From JAKLKS01 sp964370855 (lineage in GTDB: Bacteria > Planctomycetota > JAJSAM01 > JAKLKS01): a DNA stretch of 64,000 bases. A program made the position numbers and the translations under genes. The notes beneath the pieces were generated by a model that worked only from the letters and a program-made list of their open reading frames with translations, had not been told where the DNA came from and did no database searches. Shown here in pieces: positions 33,689 through 41,894 of this stretch (position 1 is its first letter; each line of letters begins with the position of its first letter). The stretch covers positions 124,001 through 188,000 of the forward strand of contig CAYJMF010000002.1 in the NCBI GenBank assembly GCA_964370855.1. Direction: 5' to 3'.

Positions 33689-34381
33689 CTAGGGTGTTTG
33701 CCTGGCTGCCCGCCTGTACCTCGCGACGTACTCCCGGGCAACGTCGGACATGGGTGTCTTCTCGAAGCAGGAGAACCAGACCTCGTTCTCCACCCAGAAC
33801 CGGCCCATGAACTCCTCGAAGGACCCGGCGCAATAGATGATCTCGCTCGGATCAGGAGGCTCGTCGTCCCACGGCTCATTCGCGGCGCCGTAGAAGCACG
33901 GGGACGACACGACGGCATGATCCGATCCGTCGCGCGAGAGGTAGAGGTACCAGAACAAGCACCCCTGGGAGTCCGCCAGGAAGCGAACGAGGAAGCCCGT
34001 CCCGATGGGTGAGGGGACCGGCTCGGGGCACACCCAGAGGTAGCAGAGCGTATTCGACCGGACACGAGACCAGAGCGCGGGCGACGAGATGAAAGCGACG
34101 AAGGCGGTGGGCAGCGACACGTTCTGGCGATGCGCGGCGCCCTCCAGCCGACGGAGAGAGTTCGCGTTGGCGGCTTCACCCTCCTTCCCGATGTTCTCTC
34201 CCTGTTCGGGTGCCGACACGAGCCATGCGAAGTCACCCCGGAGTTCGAAGGGAAGTTTGGGAAGGTCTTCGAACTTGTACCGGCCATAGGTGGCAACGTC
34301 CGGCCTGACCTCCCCGAGTCCCGCGTTCTCCAACCCGAAGCCCCACCAGTGGCAGGGGAACGGCGAATCGCTGGATCTCAT
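33689..34381 (-). CDS. SUKH/SMI1-KNR4-type domain protein
   Basis: 230 residues. The long C-terminal part (SLPTAFVAFISSPALWSRV, GFLVRFLADSQGCLFWYLYLSRDGSDHAVVSSPCFYG, SFEEFMGRFWVENEVWF) has the layout of SMI1/KNR4 (SUKH) domains, which often act as immunity proteins to secreted toxins, though many have other roles. The ATG at 34381 keeps it off the divergent gene; the start is uncertain because the frame stays open to 34552. No toxin gene is recognised nearby. Confidence 0.65.
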   Translation of the reverse strand: MRSSDSPFPCHWWGFGLENAGLGEVRPDVATYGRYKFEDLPKLPFELRGDFAWLVSAPEQGENIGKEGEAANANSLRRLEGAAHRQNVSLPTAFVAFISSPALWSRVRSNTLCYLWVCPEPVPSPIGTGFLVRFLADSQGCLFWYLYLSRDGSDHAVVSSPCFYGAANEPWDDEPPDPSEIIYCAGSFEEFMGRFWVENEVWFSCFEKTPMSDVAREYVARYRRAARQTP

Positions 34382-34490
34382 GGCGTCCGGCAGGATACCG
34401 ATGCAATGGGTCCGAGACCAAGTGCAGAGATGCTGGCTTGGATCTGAGGTCCCAGTCGCGACCTGCCCTGCGGGTGCTACCCTTTCGGGA

Positions 34491-34925
34491 ATGAGCGCGA
34501 GCGGCGGGTTCGAAGCGGTCCACTGCATCCTGGACTGGTACGACGGGGCCATCCTCGGGGTGGCGGACTTCGGCGGTCGCCCTCACGTCTTCGAGCGAGA
34601 GCCCGATGAGGACGATAGTGCTGTTCCGGCATACCTGCTGAGCCCCGTCGCCGAGGACGTCTTCGCGCTTGCCATGGAAGATTGGAGAATCTGGTTGCGG
34701 TGGGAGGCGGCCTTCCATGAGCGCCGGGCGACGATCGACAGCCACCCGGCGCTTCCAGCGGATCGTGCCCGTCACGAGGAGATCCAGCGAAACCTGGCTG
34801 GACGCCTCGCAGTAGACCGCCATTCCGCGCTGCGAGCCCGGGCCGAGTTCAAGGTGGGGGAAGGTCAAAGTCGCTCCGCAGGTCAATTCCGAAAGCACGA
34901 AGTGCGGTGGCATGAGGTTCAGTAG
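34491..34925 (+). CDS. Conserved hypothetical protein (unrecognised)
   Basis: 144 residues from ATG 34491. The composition is rich in Asp, Glu, Trp and His, with blocks FEAVHCILDWYDGAILGVADFGGRPHVFER and EDWRIWLRWEAAFHERRATIDSHPALPADRARHEEI. It looks like a compact soluble protein with no signal peptide. I recall similar proteins in planctomycetes but no function. Divergent from the SUKH-type gene, so the two might be regulated together. Confidence 0.6.
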   Translation: MSASGGFEAVHCILDWYDGAILGVADFGGRPHVFEREPDEDDSAVPAYLLSPVAEDVFALAMEDWRIWLRWEAAFHERRATIDSHPALPADRARHEEIQRNLAGRLAVDRHSALRARAEFKVGEGQSRSAGQFRKHEVRWHEVQ

Positions 34926-34999
34926 GGTTGCGAGTGGGTGCCCGCCAGCAACCCTTTCGCGAACCAGCCCGTCACCTCCGCCGCCGACACCGGCGGGAT

Positions 35000-37726
35000 T
35001 CAATCCTCGGGGACCTCGAGTACGAGGTCCTTCCCTGCTCCCGCCTCGAACGCACCCAGCGGGAGCGACCGATCCGATCCCCGCGGCCGAAGGTCCAGAC
35101 GCCACTTCCCCGCCGGCAGCAGGCGTTCCCAGAAGGTGGCCCCTTCACTTAGCCCGCACTCCCTCGTCTCGCCCGTCGCCTCATGGACCAGGCGGATGGT
35201 CCCCTCGCCGGTCCAGGGGAGCCCCCTGCGGTCGACGAGCCTCCCGCCGAGGGAGAGGCCCTTGCGGATCTTCAACTCGACGCGGGCCCCCGCGGCGAGC
35301 GGCTCGGGAGCATCCGCCGGGTAGTACTCCCCTTCCGGTCCCGACGCTATCACCCGGTACTTCCAGGGACCGAGGCCGGTGACCCGGAACTCGCCCTGGC
35401 CGTCGGTGCGTGCGTATCGCCGCGCACCCGGCTCCCTCTCGCCGGAATCCGCGGCGGTCGCGGTGATCTCCGCCCCCCTGACGGGGAGCCCCGAATCGGC
35501 GTCCAGCACCCGTCCCGAAAGGGCGCCACCCCTCCTGAGCGGCAGGACGACATCCCGGGCTCCGGCCTCGACCCCCAGGACCCACTCGCCGAGGTGCGCC
35601 TCTCCCTGCCTGATCCTCAGGTCCCACTTCGTTCCCGGGGGAAGGGGCCGCGTGGAGAACGTCCCGTCGTTTCGAACCATGCCTTCGCGGACGGCGATCT
35701 CCTTCTCCCCGCCAGAATCGCCACCTCTCCGCATCTCGAACCCCTGGACTTCGCTGAAGCCGTGGGATCTTCCCTCGTCGTCGAGAACCCGTCCGTGGAT
35801 CACGAGCCCCCTCGATATCGGGATCCGAAGGTCGGCGCTCCCGGTTCGGACCCCGCCGGACTTGCCCGGCAGCCACGGCGAAGGGGGCTCCGCCGTGACC
35901 TCGTACCCGCCCTCCTCGAGCCCCGTGATGACGAAGGTCCCGTCCACCCGGGTCACGGAACGACCGCGCCTGCCCTGACCCGCGGCGTGGACCGGCACGT
36001 TTCCCGGGAAGGGGAGGCCCTCGTCCGTGACGACCCGACCCGAGAGAGTGAATCCCCGGGGGAGCCGGATCACCACGGGGGAGGCCCCCGGACGACACTT
36101 CCCGGCGTCTCGGGGTGCCTGCTCCCCGCGCCGGGCATTCCACGGCTCCGCCGTCTCGAGGCTCCATGTGCCCTCGGCGAGGCCCGGGATGAGGAACTCC
36201 CCTTCCGGACCCGTCGTTGCGAGCGCGCCGCGCGCGACGGAGGGCCGGTCCCGCCCCCACCGTTCGGGCCAGGCCGTGACGACGAGGCCGGCCGCGGAGC
36301 CGCCGTCACGGAGGACTCGGCCCGAGATGGCCGAGGCAGGCCCCAGGGTCACGTGGACGGGCTCGCCGCCGGCCGTTCCCGACTCCGTCGCGTCCGCGAA
36401 GCCCCTGGCGAAGACCCGGACGAGGGTCATGCCGGGGGGGAGTTCGGGGATCCGGAACTCCCCGTTCTCCCCCGTGACGGCCGCGACGGGAGTCTCCTGG
36501 TAGTTCCAGTCCCGCAGCCGCACCTCTCCCGAGGGGCCGAGGAGAACGTAGGCGCCGGGCACGGGCTTCCCTGAAGGCGAGATCACGACACCACGGAGGA
36601 CGGCAGACGGCCCGTACGGAGCGGGCTCGGCGCCGGGGCCCGCCACCGGGACGGGGGGCTCGAAGGTCCGGGGGAGGCGGGAGGATCGCCGCAGATCCTC
36701 CCCGAGCCGTGTCTGCTCGGAAAGCCTTCGATCCCGCTCTTCCTCCCCGGGAGGTGACTTGCGGAGGACCAAGGTGCGGGAGACCTCCCTCCCCTCGTCC
36801 TGCCAGACGACGCACTCGCCGGGGGCGGGCGGGAAGCCCCTGTCGCGCGTCGCCGCCAGGTTCCGGAATCCCCCGAGAGGCGCGAACCCCGGGGCCCACG
36901 CGGTCAGGTCTCCGTGGCATCCCGGCTGGACCTGGAGTGCGACGGAACCATCCGCCGCGGTGGTTGCGATCTCGGCGGGCACGATCGCATTGGCCAGGTC
37001 CCGTTGGAAGGAGACCGTCGCACCGGAAATGGCCGTGCCGTCCTCCTCCGCGACGCGCACCCGGATCGTCCGGCCCCGGGTGATCCGGATCTCCCGTTCA
37101 ACCGGCTCTCCGGCGGCCAGCGGAGGGGAACCGCCCGTCCACTCGTATCCGTCGGGGACCGGGGATCGCAGGTACCCCTCCCTCTCGACCCCCACCTTCC
37201 CGAAGTCGAGGCCGGAGCCGAAGAGGAAGCCCGGCGGGAGGTCGTCGAGATCGATCCGGCCGTCGGTGCCGCTTGTGGCCTCGACGCTCGCACCGGAGGG
37301 GAACATGCCCGGCAGCCGGATCCCGAACCGGACCAGCGCTCCGGCGACCGGCTCCCCCGAGTCGTCGTCCACGACACGGGCGCGGATTCCGGCCCCGCCC
37401 GGGAGTTCGATGTCGAGGGAGGCTGGCCCCGGCATCCGGATCGCCATCGACCCGAAGAGAACGCGACCCCGGCGGAGCGAGAGGTGGAGCGACTTTCTCG
37501 GGAGGCCCTCGAGCCGATAGCGCCCATCCCCACCCGTCACCGCGCACGCCCCACCGCACTCCACGACCACGCCGGCGAGAGCGCTTCCATCGGGCGCACG
37601 AATGCTGCCTTCGAGAACGAACGGCTTCGGGGAGGACGCGGGGCTCTCCCCGGCGATCCCCGTCGGAAGCCCGAGAGACAGGCACAGAAGGAGAAGCCCG
37701 GGGGAAGACCGTCCGCCGATCCTCAT
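35000..37726 (-). CDS. Large secreted protein of carboxypeptidase-regulatory-like repeats
   Basis: 908 residues from ATG 37726 with a GGGAGG site. Signal peptide (LLLLCLSLGLPTGIAGESP), then about eight or nine beta-sandwich repeats of the carboxypeptidase regulatory-like (CarboxypepD_reg/SdrD B-like) type. Each has the pattern G-x-V-x-D-x-x-G-x-P-V-x-G-A-x-V and D-G-x-F-x-x-x-x-L-P-x-G, for example GRVLDADSGLPVRGAEITAT and GEFRVTGLGPWKYRV. No catalytic domain is seen. Such proteins are common on planctomycete-like cell surfaces; the ligand is unknown. Confidence 0.75.
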   Translation of the reverse strand: MRIGGRSSPGLLLLCLSLGLPTGIAGESPASSPKPFVLEGSIRAPDGSALAGVVVECGGACAVTGGDGRYRLEGLPRKSLHLSLRRGRVLFGSMAIRMPGPASLDIELPGGAGIRARVVDDDSGEPVAGALVRFGIRLPGMFPSGASVEATSGTDGRIDLDDLPPGFLFGSGLDFGKVGVEREGYLRSPVPDGYEWTGGSPPLAAGEPVEREIRITRGRTIRVRVAEEDGTAISGATVSFQRDLANAIVPAEIATTAADGSVALQVQPGCHGDLTAWAPGFAPLGGFRNLAATRDRGFPPAPGECVVWQDEGREVSRTLVLRKSPPGEEERDRRLSEQTRLGEDLRRSSRLPRTFEPPVPVAGPGAEPAPYGPSAVLRGVVISPSGKPVPGAYVLLGPSGEVRLRDWNYQETPVAAVTGENGEFRIPELPPGMTLVRVFARGFADATESGTAGGEPVHVTLGPASAISGRVLRDGGSAAGLVVTAWPERWGRDRPSVARGALATTGPEGEFLIPGLAEGTWSLETAEPWNARRGEQAPRDAGKCRPGASPVVIRLPRGFTLSGRVVTDEGLPFPGNVPVHAAGQGRRGRSVTRVDGTFVITGLEEGGYEVTAEPPSPWLPGKSGGVRTGSADLRIPISRGLVIHGRVLDDEGRSHGFSEVQGFEMRRGGDSGGEKEIAVREGMVRNDGTFSTRPLPPGTKWDLRIRQGEAHLGEWVLGVEAGARDVVLPLRRGGALSGRVLDADSGLPVRGAEITATAADSGEREPGARRYARTDGQGEFRVTGLGPWKYRVIASGPEGEYYPADAPEPLAAGARVELKIRKGLSLGGRLVDRRGLPWTGEGTIRLVHEATGETRECGLSEGATFWERLLPAGKWRLDLRPRGSDRSLPLGAFEAGAGKDLVLEVPED

Positions 37727-37835
37727 CGTGCCTCCCGTCATCGCCGCAGGCCTTCCCGTGTACACCACCGTCGCGATCCGTTGGACGCGATGTGGGCCGC
37801 ACGAGGTTTCTGAGGTGGATGATAGCCGTCAACCG

Positions 37836-37991
37836 CGGACCGTCGGGGGCGCCCGGCTCCGACTCCCGCCAGGCCTTGAGCCGCCGGAGGTCCTCGCCGT
37901 CCATCCTGCGTTCCCGCACGCGGTCGAAGAGGTGATCCCGCAGGGCCGGCGGGAGGTCGGTCCACTGGATCGTCGGGTCAGTCCCCGAAGG
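37836..37991 (-). pseudogene. Possible truncated partner of the ribbon-helix-helix antitoxin
   Basis: An open frame just downstream of the antitoxin gene, overlapping its end, encodes DLPPALRDHLFDRVRERRMDGEDLRRLKAWRESEPGAPDGP, which looks like a real small soluble protein. It lacks a good start codon and then loses sense around 37836 (DGPRLTAII...), running into the start of the large repeat-protein gene. It may be a toxin or partner broken by a frameshift. Low confidence. Confidence 0.3.
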
Positions 37992-38235
37992 TCAGGCGGG
38001 CCAGCTCCTCCTTGAGGCGCGCCTGCTCCGCGGGGTCGTCGGAGCAGGCGAGCCTGTCGGCCAGGTCGAGGAAGCGCCGCTTCTCGGCTTCCTTCGCCGC
38101 GAGGCCGGCCTCGACGAGGTCCACGAGGATCCGGCTGACGCTCGTCCGGCGGGCCTTCGCGAGGGATCTGACGCGGCGGGCGGTCTTCGGCGGGAGCGTC
38201 ACGCTCAGGCGGACGGCCCTGTCGGTGGTGGACAT
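37978..38235 (-). CDS. Ribbon-helix-helix (CopG/Arc-type) antitoxin-like protein
   Basis: 85 residues from ATG 38235. N-terminal beta strand RAVRLSVTLPPKTARRVRSLAK followed by RRTSVSRILVDLVEAGLAA, the classic ribbon-helix-helix DNA-binding fold, and an acidic C-terminal tail (SDDPAEQARLKEELARL). Such proteins repress their own operons and bind a toxin with the tail. The downstream partner frame appears decayed, so it may now be an orphan antitoxin. Confidence 0.72.
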   Translation of the reverse strand: MSTTDRAVRLSVTLPPKTARRVRSLAKARRTSVSRILVDLVEAGLAAKEAEKRRFLDLADRLACSDDPAEQARLKEELARLTFGD

Positions 38236-38429
38236 CGCACCACTATACATCAGAGTGCATCATCCGTGGAAGGGCCTGGGGGCGGGCTCCCGTCGGGGCC
38301 GGGGCTCGGCGGGGCGGCAGGTCCCTCCTCCCGGGAGGGTGTGACCCGGACTCACCGGGTGGACGGACGTGCCCTTGCACGGAGGGTTGAACGGATCCAG
38401 ACTCCGTCGGCGCCTTGAGATCGGAGCCC

Positions 38430-39575
38430 ATGGACGGGAACCCCACTTCGGCCCGGATCGAGGCGCTGCTGGCCCATCGCGAGTGGGTCCGCCGGATGGC
38501 CCTCGTGCTCACCGCCGACGAGAACGCGGCCGGCGACCTCGAGCAGGATCTCTGGGTCGAGGTGCTGGACGACCCTCCGCAACCCCGGACGTCGATCCGG
38601 GGCTGGCTGGCCACGGCGCTTCGCAGGGACATGCTCGACCGGCGCCGGTCGGAAGCGCGGCGCCTGCGCCGGGAGGTGGCAGCGGCCCGTCCCGAAGCCA
38701 CGCCCTCGGCGGGGGACCTCGTGGCGGAAGCCGACGCCCAGCGCAGGGTCGTCCAGGCGGTCGTGGAACTCGATGAGCCGTATCGCACCACCGTTCTCCT
38801 CCGCTGGTTCGAGGACCTGAAGCCGGCGGCCATCGCGAAACGCCAGGGGATCCCGGTCGACACGGTGCGGACGCGCCTCCGGCGCGCCATCGAGAGGCTC
38901 CGCGGGAAGCTCATGCGAGATGCGGGAGGCGACAGGACGGCCTACCTCGCCGCGCTTCTTCCCCTCGCCCGCCGTGCCGGCGGGACCGAAGCGGCGGTCG
39001 GGTCGGGCGCAGCGGCGGCGCTGGGAGGCATCCTCATGGGGACCGGGACCAAGGTGGCGGTGGCGGCCGGGGCGATCGCCGTCGTGGGCCTCTTCGCCTG
39101 GTGGCTGGTTCCCGGTGCAGGCGACGGACAGGGGACGGGGAGGAGTACGGCAACTCCCGGGCGGCCCGCGAGGACCACAGGCATCGCCCCGGCCCCGGTC
39201 ATCCCGGACGCGAAGTTCGTCGGAACACTCGAGCCTCCTCCGTCCGTCGCCGCCACCCCGGATTCCGAATCCGCGACGGGACCTGCCGGGCAGCCGGGCA
39301 CCGCAGCCCCCTGGATCTCGCTCCTCGCCAGCCAGCGCGCGGTCGTGAAGAGGCTCGAGGCGGCGGTCCTCCCTCTGCAGGAGTGGTCGGGGGATGCGAC
39401 CCTCGAGGCGCGACTGCGCGTGCTCGAGAAGGAGTTCGGCGTCCCCATCTCCTGGGACGCGGGCCTGCCGGGCAGCTTCGCCGCCGTGCCGGTCCCCGCC
39501 ATGTTCGACGGCGCGTCCCCCTTCTTCGGAGGCTTCGACAAGGACGGCAAGCCGATGGGGGGAGCGCCGAAGTAG
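38430..39575 (+). CDS. ECF-type sigma factor with C-terminal membrane tail
   Basis: 381 residues. Region 2 (EALLAHREWVRRMALVLTADENAAGDLEQDLWVEVLD) and region 4 (LDEPYRTTVLLRWFEDLKPAAIAKRQGIPVDTVRTRLRRAIERLR) are clear. A single transmembrane helix (GTKVAVAAGAIAVVGLFAWWLV, about residues 210-231) and a Pro/Gly/Thr-rich C-terminal region follow. Fused tails of this kind suggest membrane tethering and activation by cleavage or signal sensing. ATG 38430 preferred over TTG 38415. No anti-sigma gene is seen, so the tail may replace it. Confidence 0.78.
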   Translation: MDGNPTSARIEALLAHREWVRRMALVLTADENAAGDLEQDLWVEVLDDPPQPRTSIRGWLATALRRDMLDRRRSEARRLRREVAAARPEATPSAGDLVAEADAQRRVVQAVVELDEPYRTTVLLRWFEDLKPAAIAKRQGIPVDTVRTRLRRAIERLRGKLMRDAGGDRTAYLAALLPLARRAGGTEAAVGSGAAAALGGILMGTGTKVAVAAGAIAVVGLFAWWLVPGAGDGQGTGRSTATPGRPARTTGIAPAPVIPDAKFVGTLEPPPSVAATPDSESATGPAGQPGTAAPWISLLASQRAVVKRLEAAVLPLQEWSGDATLEARLRVLEKEFGVPISWDAGLPGSFAAVPVPAMFDGASPFFGGFDKDGKPMGGAPK

Positions 39576-39693
39576 ATTCGGCTCCCAGGACCAAGGGGCG
39601 GACCGACTGGGTGCGGGGGACGAGGCCGTTCTCAACATCCCCCCCGCGCCCCGGGCCTCCCGGGAGGGGGGCAGTTCGGCTATCCTGATCCCC

Positions 39694-41334
39694 ATGCGTG
39701 GTACATGCGGGCTCCTCGTCGCGTTCGGCCTGCTCTTCTCCCTTCCTAGCGCCGCCCGAGGAGGCGACCCGCCTCCCCGGAAAGTCCCCTTGCCGGCCCG
39801 GGAGTTTCAGAAGAGGGTGGACGCTGCGGTGGTCCGGGGAGTGGCCTGGCTCAAAGGGCGGCAGCAGGGCAGCGGTGGCTATCCGCGTGGTCAGGATGGA
39901 GGCGACGGTCCAACGGCGCTCGCCATCCTCTCGCTGCGGGCATGCGGAGTCCCCGCGGACGACGGCTCCATCAAGTACGGGCTTGCCCATCTCCGACGCG
40001 CCTACCCCCCCCAGAAGGAGCCAAGCATGCAGGGCGACACCTACGGGGTGTCGATCACCCTCCTCGCACTCGAACGCATCTTCACACCGGGGGCCACCGG
40101 GGAGAGGAACATCCCCGAGGCGGACAGGAAGTGGATCGCCTGGCTCGTCCGCTGCCTGGCCAGTACCCAGGGCCCCTCGGGGGGCTTCGGGTACTGCGCC
40201 CTGGACTCGAACCCTCGTCAGTCGGGAAGGGCGCCCTACTGGGACAACTCGAACTCCCAGTACGCCCTCCTTGGCTTGGGGGCCGCGCGCCTCCTCGGAG
40301 CCGACCTGGGGACGGACGTCTGGAAGAAGGCACTTCTTCACTGGATGGAGTGTCAGGAGGAGGACGGGGACCCGGTGATGCTCACCGACGACCCCTTCGA
40401 CAGCAGGGAGGATGGAGGTTCATCCGTCGCGCCCGCGAAGGTTCGAGCCAGGGGGTGGACCTATCGGGGAGGCACCGAGGGAACGGACTACCCGATCGCG
40501 ACCGGCTCGATGACGGCTGGCGGGGTCTCCTCCGTGGTCATCTGTCGCCAGGCGCTGTCGGCCGTGGGTGAGTTGCCCACCGACCTCGATGTACGGTCCA
40601 TGGCGTCCGTGCGGGACGGTCTCGGGTGGCTCTCCGTGCACTTCTCCGTCACCGGGAATCCGGGAGGCTGGACAGGACCCCCGGGGCGGGAGGAGGCCGA
40701 GTTCCAGCACTACTACCTCTACGGACTCGAGAAGGCGGCGGACCTCGCGGGGATCCGCACCCTTGGGTCAAGGGAGTGGTACCGGGAAGGGGCGACCCGA
40801 CTGGTGGAGGAGCAGGCCTCTGGTGGGTGGTGGGTGGATGGACGGGACATCGCGGACAGGGACTGGACGGGGTTCAAGCGCAACCCCATGGTCGACACCT
40901 GCTTCGCCCTGTTGTTCCTCCGGCGCGCGACCCTTGCTCTCGCGACAGGCACCCCCACGGTATCGGCAATGGAGGCGCTCGACCTCGACGGGGCGGGGTC
41001 GCTGGGGGAGAAGCCGTTCCGGGACCTCTTCGACTTCGTGTTCAAGGGCTACGCCGCCGCCGCCGCGCGGACCCGAATCGAGCGGGCGAAGGACTTCGTC
41101 CGGATGGGGAAGCGGGCGGTGCCGCTGCTGATCCTTCGCCTTGATGACGAGGATGCGACCGTTCGTGGGGCGGCCATCGACGCGCTCCAGCGCACCACGG
41201 GTCTCACCCAGGGGTATGATGCCGCCGCCCCCGTCGAGTCCCGTGCGTCCGCCATCCGCGCATGGGAGAACTGGTGGGCCGCGAAGGGCATCACGATCGT
41301 CGCCGATGCCGAGATTGGGCGGTTCCGGGAGTAG
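39694..41334 (+). CDS. Secreted prenyltransferase/squalene-cyclase-fold protein with HEAT-like tail
   Basis: 546 residues from ATG 39694. Signal peptide (VAFGLLFSLPSAARG), then repeated alpha/alpha-barrel segments of the prenyltransferase-squalene oxidase type (GVAWLKGRQQGSGGYPRG, GLAHLRRAYPP, WLVRCLASTQGPSGGFGYC, NSNSQYALLGLGAARLLG). No DxDD or DCTAE catalytic motif of true cyclases is seen, so it is probably non-enzymatic. The C-terminal part (FVRMGKRAVPLLILRLDDEDATVRGAAIDALQR) resembles HEAT repeats. Likely an extracytoplasmic binding scaffold. Confidence 0.72.
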   Translation: MRGTCGLLVAFGLLFSLPSAARGGDPPPRKVPLPAREFQKRVDAAVVRGVAWLKGRQQGSGGYPRGQDGGDGPTALAILSLRACGVPADDGSIKYGLAHLRRAYPPQKEPSMQGDTYGVSITLLALERIFTPGATGERNIPEADRKWIAWLVRCLASTQGPSGGFGYCALDSNPRQSGRAPYWDNSNSQYALLGLGAARLLGADLGTDVWKKALLHWMECQEEDGDPVMLTDDPFDSREDGGSSVAPAKVRARGWTYRGGTEGTDYPIATGSMTAGGVSSVVICRQALSAVGELPTDLDVRSMASVRDGLGWLSVHFSVTGNPGGWTGPPGREEAEFQHYYLYGLEKAADLAGIRTLGSREWYREGATRLVEEQASGGWWVDGRDIADRDWTGFKRNPMVDTCFALLFLRRATLALATGTPTVSAMEALDLDGAGSLGEKPFRDLFDFVFKGYAAAAARTRIERAKDFVRMGKRAVPLLILRLDDEDATVRGAAIDALQRTTGLTQGYDAAAPVESRASAIRAWENWWAAKGITIVADAEIGRFRE

Positions 41335-41894
41335 GAATTCCCCTTCGCGCCCCGAGCCTCCTGGTAGGCAACCCGTTCCGGTTTGAAGGGTTGCACTTGG
41401 TACCCCAAGTCGCCTTCCTGTGTTAACCCGTGCCCCCCGCGGACCGAGAGCGGGGAGAGTCCGAGAGCGATTCGGGCCCTTCCCGGGGGGTTGCAGGTGG
41501 ACCCCAAGTGCAACCCTCTTCAAAACAGAGAGCGGGGCGATCCGGGGGGTGCGCGGAACTCACGACCAGCACGGGAGATACGGAAGGGGTCGAAATGGGG
41601 GAGCCCTGCCCCGGGCTGTTAACCCGTTCGCCCCGTAGGTTCGCGCCGCGTCGTCTTGGCTCCCCAAGCGAGACTCGAACCTGCAGTCCTTTGGTTAACG
41701 ACTGGCCGCGAATCGACCTCACGACTCCGGGGGTCCACCCGGTACTCCTCTCCGAGTCGCGGCGGATCCGCTGGCGCCGCCGATCCGTCTCTGGGATCGC
41801 GAAGGCCTCCGGCGGCGATGCTTCCCGCCCCCCCCCTCCCCCGCCCGGCCCCGATGCCCGGGGTTCGGGCCGGCTTTCCCTTATCCTTTCCCCC
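41335..41894. repeat. Gene-poor stretch of decayed repeats with tRNA-Asn-like segments
   Basis: This 560-base gap holds no gene I can support. It has an inverted repeat near 41385-41400 and 41508-41525 (TTGAAGGGTTGCACTTGG / CCAAGTGCAACCCTCTTCAA, with a small indel). GTTAAC occurs at three places (about 41423, 41619 and 41692), two of them as GTTAACCCGT. GAGAGCGGGG is also partly repeated, and TGGGGGAGCC at 41593 mirrors GGCTCCCCA at 41658. This looks like decaying tRNA-Asn-related sequence. Confidence 0.5.
41657..41732 (-). pseudogene. Degenerate tRNA-Asn(GTT)-like sequence
   Basis: The 3' half on the minus strand (GTTAACCAAAGGACTGCAGG, then TTCGAGTCTCGCTTGGGGAGCCA) looks like tRNA-Asn with a GTT anticodon region, a T-loop TTCGAGT and an encoded GCCA end. 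The 5' acceptor strand does not pair with TTGGGGA, and the anticodon and T stems have mismatches, so it cannot fold into a normal cloverleaf. A decayed gene or an integration-site remnant is likely. Confidence 0.45.

Noticed and set aside
37098..37919. A 273-codon gene overlapping the start of the large repeat protein
   Set aside because: Beyond the first roughly 30 codons it is a shadow of the repeat-protein gene on the same strand; the large overlap is not credible.
39694..41334. A true squalene-hopene cyclase
   Set aside because: It has a signal peptide and lacks the DxDD and DCTAE motifs, so only the fold is claimed.
41657..41732. A functional tRNA-Asn gene
   Set aside because: The acceptor, anticodon and T stems do not pair properly, so it is listed as degenerate.
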